From NCBI GenBank assembly GCA_016933675.1, contig JAFGAM010000105.1, positions 1-52,974 on the forward strand: DNA of 52,974 nt, written 5' to 3'. The DNA comes from Candidatus Anaeroferrophillacea bacterium (GTDB taxonomy: Bacteria; Desulfobacterota; Anaeroferrophillalia; Anaeroferrophillales; Anaeroferrophillaceae). The translations under genes and the position numbers were made by a program. Of the stretch, positions 25,222-33,914 are shown piece after piece (the stretch's first letter is position 1; each line of letters starts with the position of its first letter). The notes under the pieces are model-generated. The model had not been told where the DNA came from. It saw only the letters and a list, made by a program, of their open reading frames with translations, and made no database searches.

Positions 25222-26552
25222 TGGGCCGGGTCGAACAGGTACAGCACCAGGCCGGTGAGCAGCTTGGGGTAGAAAAAGGTTGATTTCTGGGGCATCTTCT
25301 CGCCCGCTGCCGCCACCTCCTTCACCTGGTAGACCGATGTCGGCCGCAGGAGTACCGCCAGGTCGGCACGGCCGTCGGCCACCGCGGCAAAAGCATCGAC
25401 GGGATCCTGGACATAGCTGATGTAACGCTGGGTGGCGGTGTCCTGAACGCTGATCTCCAGGGCTTCTTCCAGCAGCAGGCGGTGGAGTACGGTGACGTCC
25501 AGCGACGCCAGCGCCGGGTGGAGTCCGGCAAGCCGTGCGGCACCGGCCGGGGTCAGGGTGAGCAGCAGGCCGCGGGGAGGCTGTTCGAGCATGACGGCGA
25601 AATGGCAACCTGCGCCCGCGGCCGCAAGCCGGGCGGCCAGTTGGTTGGCGCCGGCGTCCGGGGGGTCGCCGGCCAGGGGAACTTCCGTGATGGTAAACCG
25701 GTCGCCGAGACGGGTGCGGAATTCGTCCGCCGTGAGTCGGTTGTAACCGGAAACGAGCCGGTGGGTCGGCAGCACTGCCAGACCGGGGCCGGCCATGTTG
25801 CTGCAATAGACCATGAGGTGCTGGAACGGGGCGTCGGGATCGTCGTTGCCGGCGGCGAGCTGCAGCTCGCGGTAACGCAGCGCGGTTTCGAAACGATGAT
25901 GTCCGTCGGCGATGAACAGCGGCTGGGGTGCGAGCACTTCCCGGACGCGGGCGATGGCGTCGGCGTCGGTTACCCGCCACAGCCGCCGGGCGACGCCGTC
26001 GACATCCGGCAACACCATTGCCGGCGCGGCGGTGGTGCGGTGCGCCCCCAGGGTTTCGTCGACCACCATTTCCGGATCGTCGTAGAGGGTGAAGATCTGG
26101 CTGAAATTGGCCCGGGTGTGCTGCATGAGGCGCAGGCGGTCGGCTTTCGGGCCGTCCAGGGTCTGCTCGTGGGGCAATACGGCGCTGGCCGGCAGCCGGT
26201 CGAGCTGCAGCAGGCCGATGAAACCGGTGCGGCAGTAGTGCGTGCCCAGGGCCGTGAACTCCTCTTCGAGATAGTAGAGCGCCGGCTCCGGGTCGGTGAC
26301 CAGGATGTTTTCCCGTTTCCAGACCGCCAGGGTATCGGCGGCGTTGACGTAGTCCGCCTCCGGGCGTTCGACATCCTTCTCCTGGACGCTTTTGCCGAGG
26401 ATGAGGCGGATCACGTTGTGCGGGTCGCGGGCGCGCAGCGCGGCCTGTACGGTTTCCTTGATGACGTCGTAGGGCGGGGCGACGACCGCGGCGAGGTCGG
26501 CCACTCGTTCGGGATTGTAGCAGGTTCCGGCAAACGGCTTGATGATCGGCAC
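25218..26552 (-). CDS. DUF1015 family protein
   Basis: 444 residues from the GTG at 26552, which has a GGAGGAG ribosome binding site. The start VPIIKPFAGTCYNPERVADLAAVVAPPYDVI, the IADGHHRFETALRY block and the end KSTFFYPKLLTGLVLY are diagnostic of DUF1015. The conserved His residues suggest a hydrolase or kinase-like role, but the function is not established. It is coupled by ATGA to the tRNA methyltransferase gene downstream. Confidence 0.93.
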   Translation of the reverse strand: MPIIKPFAGTCYNPERVADLAAVVAPPYDVIKETVQAALRARDPHNVIRLILGKSVQEKDVERPEADYVNAADTLAVWKRENILVTDPEPALYYLEEEFTALGTHYCRTGFIGLLQLDRLPASAVLPHEQTLDGPKADRLRLMQHTRANFSQIFTLYDDPEMVVDETLGAHRTTAAPAMVLPDVDGVARRLWRVTDADAIARVREVLAPQPLFIADGHHRFETALRYRELQLAAGNDDPDAPFQHLMVYCSNMAGPGLAVLPTHRLVSGYNRLTADEFRTRLGDRFTITEVPLAGDPPDAGANQLAARLAAAGAGCHFAVMLEQPPRGLLLTLTPAGAARLAGLHPALASLDVTVLHRLLLEEALEISVQDTATQRYISYVQDPVDAFAAVADGRADLAVLLRPTSVYQVKEVAAAGEKMPQKSTFFYPKLLTGLVLYLFDPAQ

Positions 26553-26981
26553 CGTAGGTCTCCTCCAAATGTCTGTCGCGGGCGGGTGCCGCGGGTTCCG
26601 GACGTTGTGGCGGCCGCCCGCGGCCGGGTTTCCCGGGGACCGGCGTTTTTCCCGCCCGCCGGCCGGGTTCACGCTTCTAGCATAGTTTCCCGGTGCCCGC
26701 AACCGGGTTGACCGGTTTTTGACCGTGGGGGGGGCGACAACAGGCCGCGGAAAACTCGATCCGCACCGTGGTGCCCGGGGCGCCGCCGGCGGCGAAGCCG
26801 AATCGGGCTGCCGCCCCAGCCGCCGTTACCGGCGACTTCCGGAAGGCCGTCGTTGCCGCCGATCTCCGGAAGGCCGCCGTTGCCGGTGGTGGGCAAAATG
26901 GTTCCGGGGGCGCGAATTCGCCGGCCGGCAACCGGCGGTCAGTGGTCTGGCCGGCGTCTTTTGGCAGGTGTTGCGGTCCCG
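26553..26981. other. 429-base gap between UbiA-like and DUF1015 genes, with a 27-bp tandem repeat
   Basis: No gene can be supported here, although both strands stay open by GC bias. At 26838-26890 the segment TCCGGAAGGCCGTCGTTGCCG is repeated once after 27 bases with one internal change, and a degenerate third unit precedes it (about 26818). The rest shows no promoter or terminator that I would call. Confidence 0.6.
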
Positions 26982-27863
26982 TTAATTCCTCAGCCACAGC
27001 AGGTCGATGGCGGTCACCACGAAAAGCGAGAGACTGATCCAGCCGTTGACGGTGAAGAAGGCGGCGTCGATGCGGCGGAGATCGTCGGGCCGCAGCATGT
27101 CGTGTTCGAGGTGCAGCAGCACGGCGGTGGCCAGCCAGCCGGCGGCAAACAGCCAGCCGAGCCCCGGGGCGCTGAAAAATACCAGGAGAAGGAAGCCGAG
27201 CATCGCCAGATGGAGCCGCCGGGCGAGTTTCAGGGTGGCGGGAATGCCGATGCGCGTCGGCAGGGAGTGGAGGTCGTGGCCGCGGTCGAAGTCGACGTCC
27301 TGCAGGGCGTAGAGGAGATCGAAGCCGGAAACCCAGCAGATCACCGCCAGGCCGAGCCACACCGGGGTCCAGGCCGGGGTGCCGGTGACCGCAATCCAGG
27401 CGGCCACAGGGGCGATGCCGAGGCAGCTGCCGAGGACGAAATGGGTGTAGTCGGTGAAATGTTTGGTGAGTGAATAGGCTGACAGCAGGATGATGACATA
27501 GGGGGCGAGGATGAAACAGAGCCGGTTGAGGCGGCCGGCGGCGAAAATGAAAACCGCATAGCTGATGACGATCAGCAGGAATACCTGGCCGGTTTCCAGC
27601 CGGCCCGCCGGCAGCGCCCGGTCGCGGGTGCGGGGATTGGCGGCGTCCACCCGGTGGTCGAGCAGCCGGTTGGCGCCCATGGCGCCGGTGCGGGCGCCCA
27701 CCATGGCCACGATGATCCACCATATCCGGCCAAGGGGCGGCAGGCCGTCGGCCGCCAGCAGCGCCCCCATGAGGGCGAAGGGCAGGGCGAAGACGGTGTG
27801 AGAGAATTTTACCAGCTCGAGCAGTTCCCTGAGGTGTGTAAGCATTCCGGTTTTCCTGTTCAT
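26982..27863 (-). CDS. UbiA-family prenyltransferase (MqnP/4-hydroxybenzoate type)
   Basis: 293 residues with about 8-9 membrane segments. The first Asp motif is NRLLDHRVDAANPRTRDRALPAG (about residues 65-87) and the second is DLLYALQDVDFDRGHDLHSLP (about 183-203). These bind the prenyl diphosphate through Mg2+. The enzyme attaches a polyprenyl chain to an aromatic quinone precursor. In menaquinone-using anaerobes the homologue is often MqnP of the futalosine pathway, but UbiA cannot be excluded. The ATG at 27845 is an alternative start. Confidence 0.9.
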   Translation of the reverse strand: MNRKTGMLTHLRELLELVKFSHTVFALPFALMGALLAADGLPPLGRIWWIIVAMVGARTGAMGANRLLDHRVDAANPRTRDRALPAGRLETGQVFLLIVISYAVFIFAAGRLNRLCFILAPYVIILLSAYSLTKHFTDYTHFVLGSCLGIAPVAAWIAVTGTPAWTPVWLGLAVICWVSGFDLLYALQDVDFDRGHDLHSLPTRIGIPATLKLARRLHLAMLGFLLLVFFSAPGLGWLFAAGWLATAVLLHLEHDMLRPDDLRRIDAAFFTVNGWISLSLFVVTAIDLLWLRN

Positions 27864-28108
27864 CCGTTGTCCGGTGGCGGGTTACGGCCGGGTCACCGAT
27901 AACGGCTCCGGGGGTGCCCGGGGCCTCCGGCATTCGGCGGTTGTTGACCGGTCCATTTTTGTTGTATGGTGCCGGAACAGTGCGAGCGCCTCGCACCACC
28001 CCATCCTGATTTGTTGCGCGGCCGGTCGAGTAACTCGACGTACCTTACGTGTGCTTCTGTTCCGTTGTCATGTTTTAACATTTTTTACAAGGTGGGAGGA
28101 AGGAGATC

Positions 28109-29191
28109 ATGACGCCTGATTGCCGCCCCCGGGTAGCCGTGACCATGGGCGACCCGGCGGGAATCGGTCCCGAGATCGTTGTCAAAAGCGCTGCCGCACT
28201 GCCGTCTGCCGTTCGGCGGCGGCTGTTGTTCGTGGGTGATCCCGCGGTCTTGCGCGCCGCCGCCCGGGCCGCCGGGCTGCCGCCGGAAATCACCTTTGTC
28301 GAGGTCACCGCCGGCGCCGAACCGGTGTGCACCGGTGCCCTGTCGCCGCCGGGCGGGGAAGGTGACCAGCTTCGGGTAATCAATCCGCTCCCGGCCGGCC
28401 GGCCGGCCGTTCGGGTCGGCGAACACCAGTCCGCCGGGGGCGAAGCGGCGTACCGCTGCCTGGTGCGGGCCATCGATCTGGCCCGTACCGGCGCGGTGGC
28501 CGCCATCGCCACCGCGCCGCTTTCCAAACACGCCCTCCATCTTGCCGGCCATCATTACGACGGTCATACCGAAATCCTTCGCCGACGGTCCAATGCTTCC
28601 GAGGTGGGCATGTTCTTCTGGGGTTCCCGGCTCCGGGTGCTGCTGGTCACCACCCACGTCGCCCTGGCCCGGGTGCCGGGGTTGCTTTCCATCGACCTGC
28701 TGGCGGCGCAGGTCCGTCTGCTGGCGGATTTCCTCGTTCGCCGGGTGCCCGGCGACCGTCGACCCATCGGCGTCGCGGCGCTCAACCCCCACGCCGGCGA
28801 AGCCGGCGCCTTCGGCCGGGAGGAGATCGAGATCATTTCTCCGGCCCTTGTCCGTCTGGCCGCCGAAGGCATCGCGGTGGACGGCCCGGTGGCGGCCGAC
28901 GTACTCTTTCGCCGTGCCTGGGAAGGACGCTATGCCGCAGTGGTGGCGCTCTACCACGACCAGGGGCTGGGGCCGTTCAAACTGGTTCATTTTCGCGACG
29001 GCGTCCAGCTTACCCTCGGTTTGCCGTTCATCCGTACCTCCGCGGATCATGGGACAGCGTTTGATATCGCCGGCCAAGATCGTGCCGACTGCGGCAGTAT
29101 GCAGGCCGCGATCGGGCTTGCTCTGGACCTCTCCGAACCTTGCCAGCCGACTGGCAAGGGAAAAAATATCCGCTGTGATATCGAATTATAA
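28109..29191 (+). CDS. pdxA: 4-hydroxythreonine-4-phosphate dehydrogenase PdxA
   Basis: 360 residues. VAVTMGDPAGIGPEIVVKS at the N-terminus, GHTEILRRR near 150, and the metal-binding LNPHAGEAGAFGREE (about 227-241) and ALYHDQGLGPFK (about 285-296) are all PdxA signatures. It oxidises 4-phosphohydroxy-L-threonine in pyridoxal phosphate synthesis. A strong GGGAGGAAGGAG ribosome binding site precedes the ATG. PdxA2-like paralogues act in other pathways, and an IclR regulator follows, so a catabolic role is a minor alternative. The 245 bases upstream hold only small hairpins. Confidence 0.93.
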   Translation: MTPDCRPRVAVTMGDPAGIGPEIVVKSAAALPSAVRRRLLFVGDPAVLRAAARAAGLPPEITFVEVTAGAEPVCTGALSPPGGEGDQLRVINPLPAGRPAVRVGEHQSAGGEAAYRCLVRAIDLARTGAVAAIATAPLSKHALHLAGHHYDGHTEILRRRSNASEVGMFFWGSRLRVLLVTTHVALARVPGLLSIDLLAAQVRLLADFLVRRVPGDRRPIGVAALNPHAGEAGAFGREEIEIISPALVRLAAEGIAVDGPVAADVLFRRAWEGRYAAVVALYHDQGLGPFKLVHFRDGVQLTLGLPFIRTSADHGTAFDIAGQDRADCGSMQAAIGLALDLSEPCQPTGKGKNIRCDIEL

Positions 29192-29212
29192 TAGTAATTT
29201 TTCAAATTGCCC

Positions 29213-29241
29213 TTGACAGGACACTAACACTATTTTATATT
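29213..29241 (+). promoter_or_regulatory. Consensus-like sigma-70 promoter of the IclR-family gene
   Basis: TTGACA (29213-29218), a 17-base spacer and TATATT (29236-29241), in an AT-rich gap right after pdxA. It leaves an 80-base leader before the ATG at 29326. This implies that the regulator is transcribed independently of pdxA. Confidence 0.75.
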
Positions 29242-29325
29242 AGCTGTCATCTGACATCCGTCTGTTTTAATGCGGGAATAATTTGATTTGTGCAAGGCCG
29301 ATTTTCGGCTGTTCGGAGAGGCATT

Positions 29326-30150
29326 ATGGTAAAACGGGAGAAATCCAATTATACGATTCAGGCGGTGGTGCATGCCCTGTCCCTGCTCGAGGAGTTCAGC
29401 GGCGATGTCGACGAACTCGGGGTAACGGAACTGAGTAAACGCTTGAAACTCCATAAAAACAACGTCTTTCGCCTGCTGGCGACGCTCGAGGAGAAGGGCT
29501 ACATCGAACAGAACCGGGCGACGGAGAACTATCGTCTGGGGATCAAGGCGCTGGAACTCGGCCAGACCTTCATCAAGCAGATGGGGGTGTTGCGCCAGGC
29601 GCACCCGATCATGGAACGGCTCGCCCGTGACCTGCACGAGAACGCCTATGTCGGGGTTATCCGCAAGCGCAACGTGGTCTACCTCGACGTGGTGGAATCG
29701 GATCAGGCGGTACGGGTGGTCTCCCGGGTCGGTTCCCAGTTGCCGGTGTGGTGTTCGGCCATCGGCAAGGCCCAGATCGCCTACATGAACCAGGGCGAAC
29801 TGGACAAGATTTTGCCGCTGGCGAGGGATTGGCAGCGCTGCACGAAGAATTCCATCGACGACCGCGACCGTCTCATCGCCGAACTGGAAAAGGTGCTGGG
29901 GCAGGGGTATGCGGTGGACAACGAGGAGTATGATCTCGACGTCAAGTGCGTCGGTGCGGCGATTCGTGACTACACCAAACGGGTGGTTGCCGGGATCAGC
30001 GTCTCCGGACCGTCGTTCCGCCTGTCCGACGAGCGCATCCTCGACGAGGTGGCGCCGGCGGTGGTCAAGGCGGCGGCGGACATCTCCCGCCGCCTGGGGT
30101 ACGAGGTCGCCCTGAGCGTGTCGGGTGAGGAAGAGCCGTTTTCTGGATAA
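29326..30150 (+). CDS. IclR-family transcriptional regulator
   Basis: 274 residues from the ATG at 29326 (GGAGAGG ribosome binding site). The N-terminal winged HTH (IQAVVHALSLLEEF through LHKNNVFRLLATLEEKGYIEQN, about 10-65) is followed by the IclR effector domain, with GSQLPVWCSAIGKAQIAY and GYAVDNEEYDLDVKCVGAAIRD. IclR proteins bind small carboxylates or aromatics. The effector and targets are unknown here. The last 26 bases overlap hemW. Confidence 0.93.
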   Translation: MVKREKSNYTIQAVVHALSLLEEFSGDVDELGVTELSKRLKLHKNNVFRLLATLEEKGYIEQNRATENYRLGIKALELGQTFIKQMGVLRQAHPIMERLARDLHENAYVGVIRKRNVVYLDVVESDQAVRVVSRVGSQLPVWCSAIGKAQIAYMNQGELDKILPLARDWQRCTKNSIDDRDRLIAELEKVLGQGYAVDNEEYDLDVKCVGAAIRDYTKRVVAGISVSGPSFRLSDERILDEVAPAVVKAAADISRRLGYEVALSVSGEEEPFSG

Positions 30151-31303
30151 CCGGCGCCTTTCGCTCTATCTGCACATCCCTTTCTGCCGGTCGAAGTGCC
30201 GTTATTGCGCGTTTTTCTCGGTGCCGGTCGACACCCCGCCCGCGGATATGTATCTGCGGGCGGTGTTGCGTCAGGTGATGGCCGAGTCCGGGCGGTGGTC
30301 CGGGCGCCGGCTGGCGACCATCTATATCGGCGGCGGTACCCCGAGCGTCATGCCGGCGGCGTTCTACGAGGCGGTTCTATCCCGTCTAGCCGCTCTCTTT
30401 GCGTGGGATCCCGTCATCGAAATCACCCTGGAACTCAATCCTGCCGATCCGGCGCCGGGGTGGCTTGCCGCCTGCCGGGACCTGGGGGTCAACCGGTTCA
30501 GCCTCGGGGCGCAGACCTTCTCCCCTGCCGGCCTCCGGTTCCTGGGTCGGCGCCACGGACCTGAACATGTCCGCCGGGCGGTGGATATGCTGCGTACCGC
30601 CGGGGTCGAGAACATCAGTCTTGATCTGATCCATTCCCTGCCGGGTCAGGACGCTGCCGGGTTGCATGCCGATATTGACGCGGCCCTGGCCCTCGATCCT
30701 GCCCACCTGTCGGCCTACTGCCTGACCGTCGAACCCGGTACACCGCTGGCGCGGGATGTCGCCGCCGGCCGGGTGGTGCCGCCTGACGCCGACCGCCAGG
30801 CGGGGGACATGGCGGTCATCCGCGACCGCTTCGCCGCCGCCGGCCTGCCGGCCTACGAGATTTCCAATTTCGCCCGGCCGGGCCGGGAATCGCGGCACAA
30901 CCTGCGCTACTGGCACCTGGAGGATTACTGGGGGCTGGGGCCGGGGGCGTGGTCGTCGCGGCGCGAGCCGGAAGACTCAGCCCGCGGCTGGCTGCGGCGC
31001 TGGGCCTGGACTGGCGCGGTGGCAAACTACGCGGCGGCGGATTTTTCCCGTCCGGTGGAGGAGGATTTGGTCAGCCCGCGGACGGCTTTCATCGAGATGG
31101 TGGTCATGGGGCTCAGACTGACCGCCGGCGTCAACCTGCGCCGATTGCGGCGGCTTTTCGGCGATCCGTGGGTCGACGAGCTGCCGGATCGCTTTGCCGC
31201 CGCCCGCTCCGCCGGCCTGATGGAACTGTCGCCGACGCGGCTCCGGCTCACCGAACGCGGGGTGCCGCTGGCAGACGAGGTATCCCTCGCGGTGCTGGAG
31301 TGA
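30125..31303 (+). CDS. hemW: HemW-like radical-SAM heme chaperone (coproporphyrinogen III oxidase-like)
   Basis: 392 residues from a GTG at 30125. SLYLHIPFCRSKCRYCAFFS carries the C-x3-C-x2-C [4Fe-4S] motif with the extra Phe-rather-than-Cys position typical of HemW, not HemN. TIYIGGGTPSVM and DLIHSLPGQ are also diagnostic, and the C-terminus has the HemN/HemW helical domain. HemW binds and hands over heme rather than oxidising coproporphyrinogen. It overlaps the IclR gene, so the two may be coupled. Confidence 0.92.
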   Translation: MRKSRFLDNRRLSLYLHIPFCRSKCRYCAFFSVPVDTPPADMYLRAVLRQVMAESGRWSGRRLATIYIGGGTPSVMPAAFYEAVLSRLAALFAWDPVIEITLELNPADPAPGWLAACRDLGVNRFSLGAQTFSPAGLRFLGRRHGPEHVRRAVDMLRTAGVENISLDLIHSLPGQDAAGLHADIDAALALDPAHLSAYCLTVEPGTPLARDVAAGRVVPPDADRQAGDMAVIRDRFAAAGLPAYEISNFARPGRESRHNLRYWHLEDYWGLGPGAWSSRREPEDSARGWLRRWAWTGAVANYAAADFSRPVEEDLVSPRTAFIEMVVMGLRLTAGVNLRRLRRLFGDPWVDELPDRFAAARSAGLMELSPTRLRLTERGVPLADEVSLAVLE

Positions 31304-31430
31304 GAGACGTGCGGCGCTTCCGAGCGGACAGGGCGCCATCCGCTTTCCGCCTCCATCCGCCAGGGGGTGCGGTGCCGGCCGGGGTGATGCCGACCGGCGG
31401 GAGCAAAACGCGTTCGGGCGGTGCGAAGGC

Positions 31431-31459
31431 TTGACACGAACCGGGGGCTGGTTTAAGGT
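31431..31459 (+). promoter_or_regulatory. Putative promoter of the cobalamin locus
   Basis: TTGACA (31431-31436), a 17-base spacer and TAAGGT (31454-31459), 72 bases before the cobO ATG. I looked for cobalamin-riboswitch hallmarks in 31304-31530 and saw none. Confidence 0.55.
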
Positions 31460-31530
31460 TCGGTTTTCGGAGTCGCCGGCGGCAACCCAGGTCACGTTGT
31501 TGCGTGGCATGATAGACAGTGAGGTGAACC

Positions 31531-32067
31531 ATGAGCAAGAAACAGCGTCGCGGGCTGGTCATCGTCAACACCGGCCACGGCAAGGGCAAGACCACCGCCG
31601 CGCTCGGAACGGCGTTCCGCGCCGCCGGTCACGGCTTCAACATCCTCGTTGTCCAGTTTATCAAGGGATCATGGAAGTACGGCGAGCTGGAGGCGGCGAA
31701 ACGGTTCGACAACCTGCATATCGAGCCCATGGGCAAGGGGTTCGTCAATCTCGGTGGCGCCGCGCCCGACCTGGCCGATATCGAGCTGGCGGCGGCCACC
31801 TGGGACCGTTGCGCGGCGGCGATCCTCTCGGAGGACTACGACCTGGTGATCTGCGATGAGGTCAACTACGCCGTTACCTACGGTCTGTTGCCGGTGGCGC
31901 GGGTGCTGGAGACCCTGGCGCAGAAGCCCGAATCGGTGCACGTCATTCTCACCGGCCGCGACGCCCGGCCGGAGATCATCGAGCGCGCCGATCTGGTGAC
32001 CGAAATGAGGGAGATCAAGCATCCCTACAAGGCGGGGGTCTCGGCCCAGCGGGGGATTGAATTCTGA
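31531..32067 (+). CDS. cobO: Cob(I)yrinic acid a,c-diamide adenosyltransferase (CobO/BtuR type)
   Basis: 178 residues. The P-loop GHGKGKTT near residues 15-22 and the VVQFIKGSWKYGE, DLVICDEVNYAV and LTGRDARPEI blocks are diagnostic of the CobA/CobO/BtuR family. It transfers the 5'-deoxyadenosyl group of ATP to the corrin cobalt. Its TGA overlaps the ATG of the next gene (TGATG). Confidence 0.96.
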   Translation: MSKKQRRGLVIVNTGHGKGKTTAALGTAFRAAGHGFNILVVQFIKGSWKYGELEAAKRFDNLHIEPMGKGFVNLGGAAPDLADIELAAATWDRCAAAILSEDYDLVICDEVNYAVTYGLLPVARVLETLAQKPESVHVILTGRDARPEIIERADLVTEMREIKHPYKAGVSAQRGIEF

Positions 32068-32786
32068 TGGCCGCCGTCGGCGACTTCCTCGGCTATGTCC
32101 ATGTCCGCGAGCCCGATGTCGGTCTGGCCCTGGATTACGTGCTTACCGCCGGTATCACCGCCGGTCGCCTGATCCTGGCGCTGCCCGATTTTTCGCCGAT
32201 ACTCGACCGGGTGCTGCCGGCCGGGCAGCGGCTCGAGGATTTGGCGGCGCATTTCTTCGCCGCGCCGACCGCGGTGGCAGTGGAAACCCGGGAGGTGACC
32301 GGGGAGTTGAAGATCTTTCCGGTGGAGGCGTCCAAAAGCTGGAATGATGTCGTCTGCCTGCTGCCCCACGGTGGTGATTGCAGCGGCCGGGATGCCGGCG
32401 ATCACTGGTCGGCGCTGTGCATCCGCAAGCCGGACTACCGCCGGCTGGCGGCGCTGGCGGCGGTGCGGGCCGAGCTCACTGAACTGCGGGCCGCCGTTGC
32501 CGGTGCCGATGCCGCCTGGCTGGGGAATGGCAGCTTCGAGGAGGTGGTCCTGGCGGCCGTGAGGCGGGCGCAGGAGAAGCGGGGCTATGCCCATTTTGTC
32601 ACCCTGCTGGCCGCGGCTCCCGGCTTCCGTGATCTTGCCTGCCGCCTGATGCGCGTCAAGGAGTTCGGCCTGCCGGGTTGCGGACCGTTCGTCGCCCGTG
32701 CGGTACTCGGCCGTCTGCACGCGGTTTTTCCCGGCCAGTTTCACGCCGGCCTGACGCTGGTCCACCGGCTCGCCGAGGGGCAGTGA
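32067..32786 (+). CDS. Unrecognised protein encoded between cobO and the BtuF-like gene
   Basis: 239 residues, no signal peptide and no membrane segment. I do not recognise any family. Visible features are an N-terminal hydrophobic beta-rich half (LGYVHVREPDVGLALDYVL), a block with two cysteines (VVCLLPHGGDC), a third Cys in ALCIRKPDYRRL, and a helical C-terminal half. TGATG overlaps join it to cobO upstream and to the BtuF-like gene downstream, so it is tightly built into the cobalamin operon. A role in corrinoid handling or remodelling is inference from position only. Confidence 0.7.
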   Translation: MAAVGDFLGYVHVREPDVGLALDYVLTAGITAGRLILALPDFSPILDRVLPAGQRLEDLAAHFFAAPTAVAVETREVTGELKIFPVEASKSWNDVVCLLPHGGDCSGRDAGDHWSALCIRKPDYRRLAALAAVRAELTELRAAVAGADAAWLGNGSFEEVVLAAVRRAQEKRGYAHFVTLLAAAPGFRDLACRLMRVKEFGLPGCGPFVARAVLGRLHAVFPGQFHAGLTLVHRLAEGQ

Positions 32787-33739
32787 TGCCGTTGTTGCCG
32801 TGCCCCCTTCGCTGCCGCTTCAGCCGCCGGTGCCGCCGGTTGCCGGGGCGGATGCCGTTCCTTGACCTCGCCTTTGCCGCCGCCGTTTTCCTCTCGGCTT
32901 GCGCCGCCGGGCCCGTGCGTGCCGCCGTTGTGACCGACGAGCTGGGCACCGAAATGACCATCCCCGACGCCCCCCGGCGCATCGTCGCCCTGGTGCCCAG
33001 CGTCGCCGAGATCCTCTTCTCCCTGGGTCTCGATGAGCGTATCGCCGGGGTGACCGATTTCGCCACCTGGCCGCCGGCGGCGAAGGCCAAGCCCCGGGTA
33101 GGCAGCTTTTTCAATCTCAACCTGGAGAAGATCATCTCCCTGGAGCCTGACCTGGTGATCGCCAGTCGCGAGGGGCGCCAGGAGGAGATCATTGCCTCGC
33201 TGCGGGAGTTTTGCATTCCGGTCTATCGGGTCAACCCTCGCAGTCTGGCGGATATCTACGCCACCCTCACCGGCCTCGGGGAGATCACCGGCACCCTCGA
33301 GCGCGCCCAGCGGGTGATCATCGAGATGAAGCACCGCGCCGGGGACGTCACCCGCCGGGTCGCCGGGCAGCCGATGCCGCGGGTATTTTATCAGGTGGGG
33401 GTCGATCCCATCGTCACCGTCAACGGTACCACCTTCGCCGCCGACCTCATCCGGCTGGCCGGCGGCCAACTGGTGACCGCCGGGAATCCGGTGCAGTATC
33501 CCCGTTATCCGGTGGAGCGGGTGATCGCCGACAATCCCCAGGTGATCATCATCTCTTCCATGTCGCCGACCACCAACTACGACTGGCTGGTGGGCACCTG
33601 GAAGCGCTGGACCGCCATCGACGCGGTGCGTCGTGAACGGATCTTCGTTATCGACGCCGATATTGTCGACCGTCCCTCGCCGCGGATCGTCGAGGGCCTG
33701 CGGCGGATTGCGAAGATGCTGCATCCCGAGGCATTCTGA
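32786..33739 (+). CDS. btuF: Cobalamin ABC transporter substrate-binding lipoprotein (BtuF-like)
   Basis: About 317 residues from the ATG at 32786. After an Arg/Cys-rich start, the hydrophobic LAFAAAVFLSAC (about residues 27-38) ends in a lipobox, so it is probably lipid-anchored; the ATG at 32852 is an alternative start. The binding-protein fold begins RRIVALVPSVAEILFSLGLDERIAGVTDF, typical of BtuF/FecB proteins, and ends ERIFVIDADIVDRPSPRIVEGLRRI. With the neighbouring permease, ATPase and cobalamin genes, a corrinoid ligand is likely, though siderophore binding uses the same fold. Confidence 0.88.
   Translation: MPLLPCPLRCRFSRRCRRLPGRMPFLDLAFAAAVFLSACAAGPVRAAVVTDELGTEMTIPDAPRRIVALVPSVAEILFSLGLDERIAGVTDFATWPPAAKAKPRVGSFFNLNLEKIISLEPDLVIASREGRQEEIIASLREFCIPVYRVNPRSLADIYATLTGLGEITGTLERAQRVIIEMKHRAGDVTRRVAGQPMPRVFYQVGVDPIVTVNGTTFAADLIRLAGGQLVTAGNPVQYPRYPVERVIADNPQVIIISSMSPTTNYDWLVGTWKRWTAIDAVRRERIFVIDADIVDRPSPRIVEGLRRIAKMLHPEAF
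33715..33739 (+). repeat. 25-bp direct repeat, copy 1 (end of the BtuF-like gene)
   Basis: GATGCTGCATCCCGAGGCAT plus TCTGA, the last codons and stop of the BtuF-like gene. A second copy lies at 33788-33812. Confidence 0.8.
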
Positions 33740-33787
33740 GGGCACATCGCCGCGTACGCCGCGCATCTCCAGCACCCGGATCGTCCG

Positions 33788-33812
33788 GATGCTGCATTCC
33801 GAGTCCTTCTGA
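33788..33812 (+). repeat. 25-bp direct repeat, copy 2 (intergenic)
   Basis: Repeats the end of the BtuF-like gene with 3 changes (C to T, G to T, A to C), including the TGA stop, 73 bases further on. It would encode MLHSESF-stop in place of MLHPEAF-stop. The 175-base gap around it holds no gene. Confidence 0.8.
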
Positions 33813-33914
33813 TGGGGGCGGGGAAGGGATGTCGGGATGTCGGCAGCGGGTCCGGTTGCCGGGGCTGGGCCGCCGAACATGCATGCCAGCGGCGAGCAGG
33901 AAGGAGAATCTTTC

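Noticed and set aside
24421-26568. A 715-codon frame suggesting a DUF1015-methyltransferase fusion
   Set aside because: The upstream part is the DUF1015 gene in the wrong frame, with Arg/Pro/Gly-rich nonsense composition; the true genes overlap by ATGA.
31304-31530. Cobalamin riboswitch upstream of cobO
   Set aside because: I searched for the conserved B12-box-type sequence and surrounding stems and found none by eye; a covariance-model scan would settle it.
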